This document shows positions 42,248 to 52,250 of a DNA stretch of 64,000 bases, in pieces (the stretch's first letter is position 1; each line of letters begins with the position of its first letter). A program made the position numbers and the translations under genes. The notes below the pieces were generated by a model. It had not been told where the DNA came from. It worked only from the letters and a program-made list of their open reading frames with translations, and did no database searches. The stretch comes from RUG11237 sp045119215 (GTDB lineage: Bacteria; Bacillota; Clostridia; Lachnospirales; Lachnospiraceae), in the NCBI GenBank assembly GCA_045119215.1, contig JBGVDD010000028.1:1-64000 (forward strand), written 5' to 3'.

Positions 42248-45200
42248 CTATATAAAATCTTTTTCTTGTATAACTGTTTCGTTTGTTTTTTCTTTTTTTC
42301 TTGAAAAGAAGCTACTCAAAGAACTTTTACTCTTTTTTCTCTTTTTTGCTTTTTCCATTGCTTCATTAATCAACTCTTTTACATGATATAAGGTTGGAAT
42401 AACTTCGGACTGATACTGCATTTCTGCCAGTTTGCTATATAATGCAAGTACCCCCATTTCATCTATGGTACATCCCATTTCTGTTGCGTAGGAATGTGCA
42501 AATGCAACTAAATCTGTGTTGGTATAAGGTGGTAAGTCAATGATTGCCGGGAATTTCTCCCTAAATCTATTATCCATCTCCAATAACAACATCATTCGTT
42601 CCCTGGAATCTTCCAAAATAACCAACAGTTTTCCTTCTGTGTTCTCCAATGCCGCGGAAAACTTTCGAACAGTGTCTGCTGTCATAGAGGCAGCTTCCTC
42701 CACAATCAGAACCCCTCCTACGCTATTGTCAATTACCTCCTGCATAGGTTTCGAATTCATAGCTTCACCAGTAATTCTTGCTACTTTATTTCCAGTAATA
42801 TTTTTTGAACGTTTTGCCGCTTTAATAATATCTACTGCTAATGTAGTCTTGCCAGTAGCTGCATCACCCATAATGATTACATTACCCTGGTCGGAGATTT
42901 CTTCTATTTTATCAATTGCATCAAGTATTTGCTCGCTGACACCATCAATTTCTGTAAAATACTTAAATAACTTTTTGAAACTTTCAGCATTTTCCTCTAA
43001 TACAAATGGCTCATTGTCTTCCTTGTCCTCTCCAGCTATGTCACCTATACCTTCTGGTAAAGAATTTTGAATTTCTGATGTTATTTCACCAACAGCATCC
43101 TGAATTTTTTCTTCTTCCTGGTAGTCTTCAACTTCCTCTTCTTCCTGGTAGTCTTCAACTTCCTCTTCTTCCTGGTAGTCTTCGACTTCCTCTTCTTCCT
43201 GGTAGTCTTCAACTTCCTCTTCTTCCTGGTAGTCTTCAACTTCCTCTTCTTCCTGGTAGTCTTCAACTTCCTCTTCTTCCTGGTAGTCTTCGACTTCCTC
43301 TTCTTCCTGGTAGTCTTCGACTTCCTCTTCTTCCTGATAGTCTTCGACTTCCTCCTCTTCCTGGTAGTCTTCGGCTTCCTCTTCTTCCTGGTAGTCTTCA
43401 GCTTCCTCCAGCTCTACTGTCTCATATTCAGGTCCACGTTCCTCATCCATGAAGATATTCTCAAACTCTGCCTCTTCTTCCATATCTTCATCTAACTCAC
43501 CTTTGTCTGTGTAACCTTGTGACCAGTACTCATATTCATCTTTTATTCCAGTTTGATTTTCTTCAGACACTACCTCTTCATTTTGAGAATCTTCTTCATT
43601 CTTCTCCATGGATTGTAATGCTGCCTGCGCCGCACGCATAATAGCATCTTCTAAATCTTGGAAGTTTTCTATTTCCTTTTGTTCTTTTTCTTCTCCCAAA
43701 CTTAAATCTGCATCTTCCTTAAGGTCATCTTCAATACAATCTGTTTTCTCAGAATCCTGGCTTTCATCATCCCCATACAACTCCCTTTCATATGAATCAT
43801 CTGGTTCATCCATCTCTTCTTTCTCTTTCAGATTGTCCTGTAACTGATTTAAAGCTGCATAGATTTCATCATTCAAAGCCGCCTCATCCAGGTCATCTTC
43901 TACGTCCTCGAACTCCTTCAACTGATTTAGGGCTGCATAAATTTCATCGTTTAGAGCTGCTTCCTCTTCCTCAATTTCAGATTTTTCCAATTCTGATTCT
44001 TCAACTTCTTCCTGGGTTTCAGATTCTTCTAGCTCTGGTTCTTCAATTTCTTCAACTTCTTCACGGGTTTCAAATTCTTCCAGTTCTGGTTCTTCAATTT
44101 CTTCAATTTCTTCCTGAGTTTCAGATTCTTCCAGTTCTGGTTCTTCAGCTTCTTCGTTTTCTTCCTGGGTTTCAGATTCTTCCAGTTCTGGTTCTTCAAT
44201 TTCTTCTACTTCTTCACGGGTTTCAGATTCTTCCAGTTCTGGTTCTTCAATTTCTTCGTTTTCTTCCTGGATTTCAGCCTCTTCCAGTTCTGGTTCTTCA
44301 GCTTCTTCTATTTCTTCTTCCGGGGTTTCAAATTCTAATTCTGGCTCTTGATTCTCTTCTACTTCAATCTCAATTTCAGCCTCTTCCAGCTCTGGTTCTT
44401 CAGCTTCTTCTACTTCTTCCCGGATTTCAGCCTCTTCCAGTTCTGGTTCTTGGTTTTCTTCTACTTCAATGTCAGATTCTTCCAGTTCTGTTTTCTCTGC
44501 TACATTTTGTCCTTCTTTTATTTCTTTCAGAGCCGCATAAATTTCCTCGCTTAAGGATTCCTCTTTTCTTTTTTCATATCTGTTTGCACCAGTTACTCCA
44601 CGAAGATTTTCATACAATTCCTCATCAATTTCTTCTGCCTCTGCCTGAAGTATCTCTTCTTCCCGAATACGCCTTTGTTCCTCAATTTTCTCTCGGTCTT
44701 CCTCGTTATAGAAAATATCTGCAGGTTCCAACATCTGATCTAGAGCTGCAAACAACTCCTCTGTTTCATCTTCGCTTTGTGCTTTTATTACTTCTAGTGC
44801 TTTTACTACGTCATCATCATAGTAACCATCTTCTCCGCTAATTTCATCAGCTGCAATCTCTTCCAACGCAATATTTGGTTCTTCAAACGGTATTTCCTGG
44901 ACCTCTGTTTCCAGATTTCCGTCAACTTCCAAATCTGCTCCCCTGTCTTCTTCAAAAGAAACTTTTTCGGCAACTTCATCCTTTTTTGCAGCTTCTTTCT
45001 TGATTCTTTCCCACTCCTGTAGTACCTCCTCGATACTTAACTGACTGGTCAATTGTTTTGTGAGAATATCCTTCTCTGATACAGCACTCGTTATCTGCTC
45101 TTTTCCGTTTTCCTCTAAATCTGCCTGTTCCTGATTCACCTCCTCGTGAACTGCTTCAATGGCCTCCACAATTTCTTTGGATGGCACAACTTTTGTTGTA

Positions 45201-46138
45201 TCACCCTTTTCTGCTACTCCAGTTATCTTATTTAGGAGAGAGGCTGCTTCCTGCATTACAACTGTATCTCTCAAGTTGTTTTCCTCTTCTCCATTTTCCT
45301 TAGGCTCGTCGATTATTTCAGATTGCTCCTGTATGGATTTTTCTGTGGAACTACCTACTTCTTTCCCTGCTACATTGAGAATTTTTTCCATACTTCTTGC
45401 AAGTTCATTTTGCAAATTGACCGTATCATATATTCCATAATTTAACGGTTTAATCTGAATTTCCGATTCTTTAGAGTCCTTCTCTAACACAGCCTCCACA
45501 TCTGCTATTGACTTCTCTATTTCCATATCATTGCGGTTTTCATATTTCTTTTGTTGCTCTTCTGATAATGGCTCATAAAGCATTTTCAATTCCATGGCCT
45601 TTTCAACATACTTCCCCTCTGAAAACCAGACCATCATTTCGTCACATTCTGCAATACATTTTTCCTTCATGCCCGCTCTGTGATACAAATACGCCAATTC
45701 AAATGCCCATTTTTCTATGTACTCATGCTTTTTAAATTCTTCTAATACGGCAATTCTTTCCTGGATTCCTACATGCTGGGCTTCATACAATTTATATTGA
45801 AGGATATATCTTCCTGTATCTCTAGGAGCCACTTGCACAAATTCCTTATAATACTCGACAGCATCAATATAATCCTCTAAACGAATAGAGAGCTCTGCCA
45901 AAGAATATATAATCATTCTGCCGTAGGGATGTCTATCATATGCGATAAGCATCACATCCCTACTTTCCTCCAGCATATTATTTTTTTCATAAATCTCACC
46001 TACAAGACACAACATTGGTATACTACGTACTCTATTCCAATCTATAGTATCTGCTATTTTCACAGCAGAAGCAAAGTCTTCCTGCTCTGCCAGTTTTCGA
46101 ATTTGTTCCGCCTTTATGCGGTATTCATACTTGTCCAC
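42248..46138 (-). CDS. TPR-like / acidic-repeat / AAA+ ATPase protein
   Basis: 1296 residues from a GTG start with GAGGTG 7 nt upstream. Residues 1 to about 215 are helical repeats of TPR type (AVEYYKEFVQVAPRD). About 215-1010 is a highly acidic, low-complexity region with a 17-residue repeat (EEPELEESET...) and eleven copies of EEEEVEDYQ or close variants. A motif (D/E)EIYAAL(N/K)-x-(L/I)K-like recurs at least three times within it. The C-terminus (about 1040-1260) is an AAA+ domain of the CbbX/SpoVK kind: GDAATGKTT (Walker A), GVLIVEEAASM (Walker B), VILEDSRERM. No signal peptide or membrane helix is seen. It may be a scaffold-tethered remodelling ATPase; the partner is unknown. Confidence 0.75.
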   Translation of the reverse strand: MDKYEYRIKAEQIRKLAEQEDFASAVKIADTIDWNRVRSIPMLCLVGEIYEKNNMLEESRDVMLIAYDRHPYGRMIIYSLAELSIRLEDYIDAVEYYKEFVQVAPRDTGRYILQYKLYEAQHVGIQERIAVLEEFKKHEYIEKWAFELAYLYHRAGMKEKCIAECDEMMVWFSEGKYVEKAMELKMLYEPLSEEQQKKYENRNDMEIEKSIADVEAVLEKDSKESEIQIKPLNYGIYDTVNLQNELARSMEKILNVAGKEVGSSTEKSIQEQSEIIDEPKENGEEENNLRDTVVMQEAASLLNKITGVAEKGDTTKVVPSKEIVEAIEAVHEEVNQEQADLEENGKEQITSAVSEKDILTKQLTSQLSIEEVLQEWERIKKEAAKKDEVAEKVSFEEDRGADLEVDGNLETEVQEIPFEEPNIALEEIAADEISGEDGYYDDDVVKALEVIKAQSEDETEELFAALDQMLEPADIFYNEEDREKIEEQRRIREEEILQAEAEEIDEELYENLRGVTGANRYEKRKEESLSEEIYAALKEIKEGQNVAEKTELEESDIEVEENQEPELEEAEIREEVEEAEEPELEEAEIEIEVEENQEPELEFETPEEEIEEAEEPELEEAEIQEENEEIEEPELEESETREEVEEIEEPELEESETQEENEEAEEPELEESETQEEIEEIEEPELEEFETREEVEEIEEPELEESETQEEVEESELEKSEIEEEEAALNDEIYAALNQLKEFEDVEDDLDEAALNDEIYAALNQLQDNLKEKEEMDEPDDSYERELYGDDESQDSEKTDCIEDDLKEDADLSLGEEKEQKEIENFQDLEDAIMRAAQAALQSMEKNEEDSQNEEVVSEENQTGIKDEYEYWSQGYTDKGELDEDMEEEAEFENIFMDEERGPEYETVELEEAEDYQEEEEAEDYQEEEEVEDYQEEEEVEDYQEEEEVEDYQEEEEVEDYQEEEEVEDYQEEEEVEDYQEEEEVEDYQEEEEVEDYQEEEEVEDYQEEEKIQDAVGEITSEIQNSLPEGIGDIAGEDKEDNEPFVLEENAESFKKLFKYFTEIDGVSEQILDAIDKIEEISDQGNVIIMGDAATGKTTLAVDIIKAAKRSKNITGNKVARITGEAMNSKPMQEVIDNSVGGVLIVEEAASMTADTVRKFSAALENTEGKLLVILEDSRERMMLLLEMDNRFREKFPAIIDLPPYTNTDLVAFAHSYATEMGCTIDEMGVLALYSKLAEMQYQSEVIPTLYHVKELINEAMEKAKKRKKSKSSLSSFFSRKKEKTNETVIQEKDFI
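43111..43407 (-). repeat. 27-bp coding tandem repeat, 11 copies
   Basis: Eleven units of 27 bp on the minus strand encode EEEEVEDYQ (nine copies) or the AEDYQ variant (two copies at the N-terminal side). Units differ only by single transitions. In-frame unit length and near identity predict copy-number variation among strains. Confidence 0.95.
43985..44475 (-). repeat. 51-bp coding repeat encoding acidic EEPELEE units
   Basis: A run of about ten degenerate units, the best with a 17-codon period (EEPELEESETREEVEEI and variants), codes for an almost wholly acidic region. Its antisense reads as a long Leu/Pro-rich frame, an artefact. Confidence 0.85.
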
Positions 46139-46257
46139 TTTTTTTCACCTCAGGTCCCCATATTTTTTATGTAAAACGCATATTCTCTTTTCAGAGTATA
46201 CTTCTCCAATCTACTTTAAATTTTACCATATAGAAGTGTATATGTCAAAAGCAAAAA

Positions 46258-46294
46258 AAGCAGCCACCCTACGTTTTCACGAAAGTGACTGCTT
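46258..46294 (-). terminator. Terminator of a transcript entering from the right
   Basis: AAGCAGTCAC (46294-46285) pairs with GTGGCTGCTT (46267-46258) with one G-U pair. It is followed on the minus strand by seven T. It ends transcription coming from the unassigned region at 46369-46560. Confidence 0.65.
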
Positions 46295-46368
46295 ATTTAT
46301 TATTCAATTTTTTCATTATTATTTCTTATCAAAGACGCCTCTATGTGTTCTACCTGCATTTGATTCAA

Positions 46369-46560
46369 TTATGTAAGAATACAAGTATCTTCAGTCAATG
46401 ATTCGAATCTCCACCATTTTCCTATCGCCAGCTTAAAATGATTTTCACCAGTCATTTTGCTTTGGCAATCATACTCTAGACAGTTCCGTTTCTTTACACG
46501 TCCGTATCCATCCTTACTGTGATAATGTTTCAATATGGAATAAGTACACTCTTTTCGGAT
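46369..46560 (-). pseudogene. Open stretch without start, possible gene remnant
   Basis: On the minus strand 63 sense codons run between two TAA stops (46561-46563 and 46369-46371). The peptide has gene-like composition (LKHYHSKDGYGRVKK, GENHFKLAIGKWWRFESL) but no ATG with an RBS near its beginning. A terminator follows at 46258-46294. This looks like the end of a decayed gene; the family was not recognised. Confidence 0.4.
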
Positions 46561-46563
46561 TTA

Positions 46564-47061
46564 ACACATCTTTGATTTTCCAACTTCTTATTTTTATTCA
46601 TCCGAAACTCTATCTATAATCATCTTCGAAAATATTAACCTGTGTTTAATTTTTCTTCACCGATTATCTCCAGGTCCTTAACTTATTCATCACTCATATT
46701 GAATTACTTTTTAGACTATTTCCATTGGAATCAATCCTCCTAACCTGCACTTTATTGTTTTATGCACTACTAAATAACTCAACCTCTCTGTCCACTGGAA
46801 TCTACCTCCTAGCTTGTACTGATTCATCGAATTATGTACATCCACAACGCCATCTACTATTTAACTGCTTCTATCTATTTCAAAACCAGTGTAATAATGA
46901 TTCGTTGTTGATTTATGAGTACATGTTACCACTCTGCCTCATAATTGTCAATACTATTTTTTACTTTTTTTATAGTTTTTCCTCTTTTTTTGTTTATTGT
47001 TATATTTTTCACATAGTTGTGTTTCTATTGTTTTTATTGTATACACAATTTTCATTTTAAC
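46564..47061. other. Intergenic stretch with degraded, imperfectly repeated sequence
   Basis: No credible gene. Two similar segments begin at 46721 and 46791 (TCCA-T/C-TGGAATC-A/T-A-T/C-CTCCTA), 70 bp apart. On the minus strand they read as GGT/A-AGGAGG-like parts of short broken frames. It may be old coding DNA or an RBS-containing duplication. Confidence 0.35.
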
Positions 47062-47103
47062 AATAGCTGCTGTTTACTTTAACTATAATAAACAGCAGCT
47101 ATT
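47062..47103. terminator. Hairpin behind jetC
   Basis: A perfect 15-bp stem, AATAGCTGCTGTTTA (47062-47076) with TAAACAGCAGCTATT (47089-47103), 43 bp after the jetC stop. It lacks a good T tract, so it may terminate or only protect the transcript end. Confidence 0.55.
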
Positions 47104-47145
47104 CAATTTACGGTATCATATTGTTAGGTTCTTAAAAACTACATT

Positions 47146-50100
47146 CTAAAAAACTAATGTTTCCTGTTCAAAGTTCAATCTGGTATACTCTAACTCATCC
47201 GTATCCGTCTGACTACGATAATCTATTACTACCGTTTGCTGCCTTCCATCGATTAACTTTTGTCCTAGAATATAATTTACTTCAAACCTACTGGTGATGG
47301 CTGGTGTTGCACCCCTGGCGGGAACTATCAGCTGCACATTATTAGCTCTTAGAAGTTTAAAAATTGGTTCCCATATATAAATATCCTTTGCTGCCCCAAA
47401 TGGGTTATCAATAAAAATCACATTTTTCAGACGAAGTGGGTCCGCGTTTGCCGAATTCATACTAGTAATATAATGAATAATGGCGATTAAAAATTGAATA
47501 TAAATTCCTTGTGACTGACCGGTACTACCAACCGCTTCCTCGTAAGGAAGATACCTACTCTGTTCTTTTATGCGTTCACGTTTATATAGGTTCAATTTGA
47601 TGAAATCCATATCTTTTACAATAACTGAAAACAAACGCTTCCACGCAAGCTGACTCCTAATATATCGTACCCGCTCATTCTCCGACGAAAAAGTATCTGC
47701 AGTTTCTATTATTTTGTCTATGTAGTCTGACATAGCCTGCTGATAAAATTCTTCTTTTATATACGGAATACTTAAAGTAATCATAGGTATCTGATTTCCA
47801 TCCAACTGAATCCCTGATAATTTTGACAATCTATCCAAAGCTGATTTCATATTTACACAGCTCTGAAGACACTGACTTTCGAAATTTTGTTTTATAATCT
47901 CCATATCTTTGATACCCTTCTCTACCCCTGATTTTTCTAACAAAATGCATGAGATTGTACCTTTGATATTTTTAATTATTTCCAATGACTGCTCTTCACT
48001 AACCGGACATTCAATATGTTTTTCAATCTGCATAGCTAATTCATGGGCATTGGTTTCTATTAGAGTTTCTTTAAGGTAATGTTTTTCTTTTTCAAAATTC
48101 TCCCTACTCTCATACTCTTCTTTCATAATATTATCATACAAAGATTTTACCTCTTTATATTGTTCTTTTAACGACTCTTTACTTTGTAATGTACCCGAAT
48201 CTTTAGTACAATCAATTCCTACCGTTTTCATCATATACACCATATCTTCGCTTATGTTTTCCAGAACAGCCGCATCTTTTTGTGTATTCTTATGTTCAGC
48301 TGATACCTCCTGAATTTTCTTCAACAGTTGTTTTTTCTTTTCTTCAAACTGTGCGATATAATGTCGTAATTCTTCCCCCTGGTAAGATAATGGTTGGAAT
48401 GATCCGTATTTTTCTTCAATAAATGTTTTTCCGTGAGCTACACTTCCAAACTTAATGTTAGCCAATTTTTCACTTTCTGACAAGTTGCTTTTTTTCTGCT
48501 GAACTAAAACTCTAACTTTTTCTATTTCCTGTTGTCTTTCCTTTAAATATTCTAGTGATGTTTTTTCTAGTTTCTGAGAATTATAATTTTTTTGAAGTTC
48601 TTCCATATTAGCATTTCTGTATTCAAGTGAATTTGTTAACCGCTCCATTTGTTTGTAATAATTTTCTGCAAGCTGTTTTTTATTTACTACATCAAGGTTA
48701 CTTGTCATATATGCTTCTTTGCACGCATCAAATTGAATTTCTAATCCATCATAATCCAATTTTCTATATTTACTTTCCAGACTTATATCTTCCCGGTAAA
48801 AGTTTTTGTATTTCATATCCCATTGTTTTTCTATTTTTTCTCTGTAGTTTTTATGAGATAACAGTTGCTTTTCTTTTACCTGATATGTTTGCTGATTTGC
48901 TTTTAATTTCTTTTCCTGATGTTCTAATTTTTGGTTGAGCTTTTTGACTTCTTCTTGGGATAGCTTTTTTCTTTCCTTGTTGCTTTTATATTTTTCATAT
49001 AGCTCACCCATTTCACTGATATCCTTTAATTCTCTTTCAACCTGTATAATTTCACAATTTAAAGTTTGCTCTTTCTTCTCCTCTTTCTCTTTATTCTTTC
49101 GGTCTTCACTTTTCTGATGGATAATCTGCTCTATATCTTTCTCAATATGCACCAGGTTTATTTTATTTTCCTCATAACATTTTTTTTCATGCAACATCTT
49201 CTGATAAGTACTTTCATACTCTTCCAGAAAAGAAATGTCCCTTCTAATAGATTGTCCTCTCTCTGCCAACTCCACTATTCTCTTTTCCTTTTCCTGAATT
49301 ACTTTATAATTTTGTTTTAAGGAAAATGCCAGATTATCTTCTTTTATCAAATTCTCTGGTTCCGGTGTTATAAAGTCATATATTTCATTTGAAAGAATGT
49401 TTTCATGACTCAATCTTAGCCTTTCTTCATTAAAAATTATCATTAGAATCCCATTTAATGCAAGCTGTTTAAGATTTTTGTCATACAAAACAGCCTCATA
49501 ATCCTGATAAATTACAATGCCAAAGGGTAACATAGGATAGCAATTTAACAATGTTTTTTTTGTCTCATTACTCTGTTTTGAAAGATAACTCAATCCACTT
49601 TCTGCCCTATCTGTACCTACATTTATGATTTCAAGTGCCCTTTCAATTTCGATTACTTCCAAAAAGGGCTTTCCCTCCTGATATACTTTATTTAGTTCCT
49701 TTTTCTCTTTTACTTCACTTTTTAAATCATTGATTTGGATACAGTTATCCTGCCACCGTTCATATATTTTCTCTTTTAACTGTGACGGTTCGTTTTCTCC
49801 ATAAAACTCTTTCAAATTGTCAACTTTATCGTTTAACTGCTGGTATTTTTCTAAATTCTCCTCATGATTCTCCATTTCCTGTAAGATGCGTTTTTTCTTT
49901 TCCTTTAACTCTATCAACCTCAAATCATTCTCTGATAAATTATATTCTAACTGTGTTCTTGAATTTTTTAATCCGGTTATTTTTGTCTGTAATTCATTCA
50001 ATTGCTTTTCTAATACTTTCTCTTTTGATTGTATCTCTTCATACAGCAATACAGAGGTGTTTACTCTGTGTTCTTCCAACATATTTAAAATTTTTTGGTT

Positions 50101-51546
50101 TTCTTCCTCCCACAATTCGTATTTACACCTTTCCCTGGATAAGGCTTCCTGCAACTGTTCCTTATTATGTTGAATAGCACTAATTTCCCTGCTAAGCTGT
50201 TCTATTTCCTGGTTTAAATTCTCCTCTTCATTAGCTTCTTGCAATTCCTTCATTCTTTCATAGAAAACAAATGACAACTGTTCTAATGTTTTTAAATTAT
50301 CATCCTTACTGGCACTTGATTCAACTGCTAGAAGTGACTTTTCATACTGCTTTTGACACTCTTTATATTCCAAAAAATCATTTTCATTTTCTCTCTCTTT
50401 TATATCTTGTTTTTCCTTTTCTAATGTCTCCTCCAGTTTCCCCAACTCTCTTTTAATCTTTTGAACATCACTTTCTAACTTATCTAATTCTTCTTCCTCT
50501 ATTTGAATCAAGGCTGTTTCTATTCTTCCTTCACTTAGCATCCTTTCTTTTTCTAACTGTTCTCCTAGTTTTTCCAAATGTCCCAATTTTCCCTTAGCAT
50601 CTTGTTGAAGGCATTTGCAGGTATTATATGTTCGGATGAATTCTTTTTCTATCGCTCCCTTTTTTTGGTACATCCCCTTCATTGTTTCAATTTTTTCAAT
50701 AAAACTATTCAACACATTTACCTGTTTATCATAGTTTTGAATGTCTTTTTTCTTTTTTGTCAGCTCTACTAATTTGTTTTTTATATCCAATAAAAGTTTT
50801 GCAAAATCCGCTCCTTCCCCTGTGCTATTATAATAAGATTTTTGAATAATTTCTTCTATCAGCAAATCCTCTACAACTTTTCTTGCTGTCTTGTAATTTG
50901 ATTCAAAATAGGTTCTCACATGTCCTTCTGTTTTGTTGATACCCCGTATAATTTCCCATTCGCTTTCATATATTCCATATCTGCTAATAAACTGTTGATA
51001 TTCCCCCTTACGTTCAAAAATCTTTACAATCAAGCTGTAGTCTTTATGCTCTAGTTCTTTTAGATAGTTTTTTAATCCCTGATATGTAATTCTCTCCTTA
51101 CCATTACTTAACGGAAGATTTTTTATATCATTATCATTGTATTCTCTATAAAAAATAACATAATTAAAGTAATCAATCGTTGCATTCTCCCGGTAAACAT
51201 TTTCTTCATTCCCAGAGTCCTTTGCTTTTCTGGCACAAAATCCTGTAGTCATATATTGATATCCGTTTTGAATATCATCTTTATTTAATCTCCATTCTAC
51301 CAGGGAATGAATCGTAGTATTTCCGTTTCCCGGACGAAATAATTTCTCAATAGGCTGCTTTTCATCCAAAGTACAGTTAGGAATCATATTTTGCAAAAGC
51401 AAAAGCATAAGTACACTTTTACCTCCCCCATTTGCCAAATCATAAATTGTATTTTTTCCGGAAAATCGCATAATAAAGTCATCATAAAACTGGGTTTTAA
51501 AATTGTATTTTACATTATTTACTCTGATACGATTAATATGTGGCAT
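47146..51546 (-). CDS. jetC: JetC/MksB-like SMC-family ATPase
   Basis: 1466 residues. The N-terminal head has a P-loop NGGGKSVL (Lys43) after YDLA. Very long coiled coils fill about 220-690 and 790-1260 (Glu/Lys/Gln-rich heptads) around a hinge-like domain near 640-760. The C-terminal head carries a signature-like VGSTGQSQG and Walker B NVIFIDNPFG. The usual catalytic Glu after the Walker B Asp is Asn here, also the form I recall in related Firmicutes SMC-like proteins. Such proteins load on DNA and extrude loops; in Wadjet they detect plasmids. The ATG lies 2 nt after jetB. No jetD follows. Confidence 0.82.
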   Translation of the reverse strand: MPHINRIRVNNVKYNFKTQFYDDFIMRFSGKNTIYDLANGGGKSVLMLLLLQNMIPNCTLDEKQPIEKLFRPGNGNTTIHSLVEWRLNKDDIQNGYQYMTTGFCARKAKDSGNEENVYRENATIDYFNYVIFYREYNDNDIKNLPLSNGKERITYQGLKNYLKELEHKDYSLIVKIFERKGEYQQFISRYGIYESEWEIIRGINKTEGHVRTYFESNYKTARKVVEDLLIEEIIQKSYYNSTGEGADFAKLLLDIKNKLVELTKKKKDIQNYDKQVNVLNSFIEKIETMKGMYQKKGAIEKEFIRTYNTCKCLQQDAKGKLGHLEKLGEQLEKERMLSEGRIETALIQIEEEELDKLESDVQKIKRELGKLEETLEKEKQDIKERENENDFLEYKECQKQYEKSLLAVESSASKDDNLKTLEQLSFVFYERMKELQEANEEENLNQEIEQLSREISAIQHNKEQLQEALSRERCKYELWEEENQKILNMLEEHRVNTSVLLYEEIQSKEKVLEKQLNELQTKITGLKNSRTQLEYNLSENDLRLIELKEKKKRILQEMENHEENLEKYQQLNDKVDNLKEFYGENEPSQLKEKIYERWQDNCIQINDLKSEVKEKKELNKVYQEGKPFLEVIEIERALEIINVGTDRAESGLSYLSKQSNETKKTLLNCYPMLPFGIVIYQDYEAVLYDKNLKQLALNGILMIIFNEERLRLSHENILSNEIYDFITPEPENLIKEDNLAFSLKQNYKVIQEKEKRIVELAERGQSIRRDISFLEEYESTYQKMLHEKKCYEENKINLVHIEKDIEQIIHQKSEDRKNKEKEEKKEQTLNCEIIQVERELKDISEMGELYEKYKSNKERKKLSQEEVKKLNQKLEHQEKKLKANQQTYQVKEKQLLSHKNYREKIEKQWDMKYKNFYREDISLESKYRKLDYDGLEIQFDACKEAYMTSNLDVVNKKQLAENYYKQMERLTNSLEYRNANMEELQKNYNSQKLEKTSLEYLKERQQEIEKVRVLVQQKKSNLSESEKLANIKFGSVAHGKTFIEEKYGSFQPLSYQGEELRHYIAQFEEKKKQLLKKIQEVSAEHKNTQKDAAVLENISEDMVYMMKTVGIDCTKDSGTLQSKESLKEQYKEVKSLYDNIMKEEYESRENFEKEKHYLKETLIETNAHELAMQIEKHIECPVSEEQSLEIIKNIKGTISCILLEKSGVEKGIKDMEIIKQNFESQCLQSCVNMKSALDRLSKLSGIQLDGNQIPMITLSIPYIKEEFYQQAMSDYIDKIIETADTFSSENERVRYIRSQLAWKRLFSVIVKDMDFIKLNLYKRERIKEQSRYLPYEEAVGSTGQSQGIYIQFLIAIIHYITSMNSANADPLRLKNVIFIDNPFGAAKDIYIWEPIFKLLRANNVQLIVPARGATPAITSRFEVNYILGQKLIDGRQQTVVIDYRSQTDTDELEYTRLNFEQETLVF

Positions 51547-51548
51547 GT

Positions 51549-52247
51549 TTACTCTCCCTCCTGCATAATCTGGTACAACCTTCCTTTATTTTCTTCAAAA
51601 TAATTTTCAATTAAAGCTTTTCCTCTATTCATTAAGTAATATCTCTCTTCCGATTGTGACATTATTTTTTGCTCTATCAAAAAATTCAACACAAGTTTTA
51701 CATAACCTGCCTTAGAATTTTTAGCCGCACGCACAGTTTCCTCCGTTGCAACAGGTAGTTCATTCCACACAAGAGCGATACTTTCAAAGCTGTGTTCTTC
51801 TGTCCTGTTTTCTACAAATATCTCTAAATTTTCTATGATATGCTCTAAAGCTTCATCTACCTTAGCAACAATACCTTCAATTTTTACGTACTCTGTAAAA
51901 TTATATCCTGAAGTATCACTGTAAAAACAGCTAATAATTTGGTAAATAATAAAATAACATAAATATAACTCTCTATTTACTTTTAATCCCAGTTCTTTTC
52001 TTATATCCGCATTAGAATACCCAAACACATGATTATGATCCCCTGCCGTAATATATAGACAATCCTTATACTCATATAGTACAATATTCATTTTTTTTAA
52101 CATTTTATGAACATAATCATAAATTTGAGGATTAGAAGAATATTCTTCATATAATGCCCTACTGCTCTGAATATTTTTTCCTACTTCCTCTCCACCAATC
52201 AACATTGTTACAATATCCATTGCCTTTTCTAAATTTTTTTCATCCAT
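51549..52247 (-). CDS. jetB: JetB/MksE-like accessory subunit (DUF6063 type)
   Basis: 232 residues, predicted winged-helix/KITE-like. Features seen are an N-terminal helix pair, LYEYKDCLYITAGDHNHVFGYSN (an L-Y-I-T-A-G strand-turn), and a C-terminal winged-helix-like end (LIEQKIMSQSEERYYLMNRGKALIENYF). In Wadjet/MukBEF systems this subunit binds the kleisin and SMC heads. Tight coupling on both sides (3 nt after jetA, 2 nt before jetC) supports the complex. Direct recognition of the family is moderate. Confidence 0.75.
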   Translation of the reverse strand: MDEKNLEKAMDIVTMLIGGEEVGKNIQSSRALYEEYSSNPQIYDYVHKMLKKMNIVLYEYKDCLYITAGDHNHVFGYSNADIRKELGLKVNRELYLCYFIIYQIISCFYSDTSGYNFTEYVKIEGIVAKVDEALEHIIENLEIFVENRTEEHSFESIALVWNELPVATEETVRAAKNSKAGYVKLVLNFLIEQKIMSQSEERYYLMNRGKALIENYFEENKGRLYQIMQEGE

Positions 52248-52250
52248 AAT

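Noticed and set aside
43111..43407. Eleven evenly spaced 27-bp repeats that might suggest a CRISPR array
   Set aside because: There are no unique spacers; the units abut, keep the reading frame and encode EEEEVEDYQ within a long protein.
43792..44841. Long plus-strand Leu/Pro-rich frame opposite the acidic repeats
   Set aside because: It is the complement of Glu-rich codons in the minus-strand gene and has no ribosome binding site.
42248..46138. Reading the acidic protein as a surface adhesin
   Set aside because: There is no signal peptide, sorting motif or membrane helix, and it ends in a cytoplasmic AAA+ domain.
46937..46962. Possible minus-strand promoter, TTGACA with TAACAT 17 nt apart
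   Set aside because: No intact gene follows it, so it cannot be supported beyond chance in AT-rich sequence.
46725..47060. 111-codon plus-strand frame in the gap behind jetC
   Set aside because: No RBS, composition dominated by Phe, Ser and Leu from T-rich DNA; nothing resembling a jetD gene.
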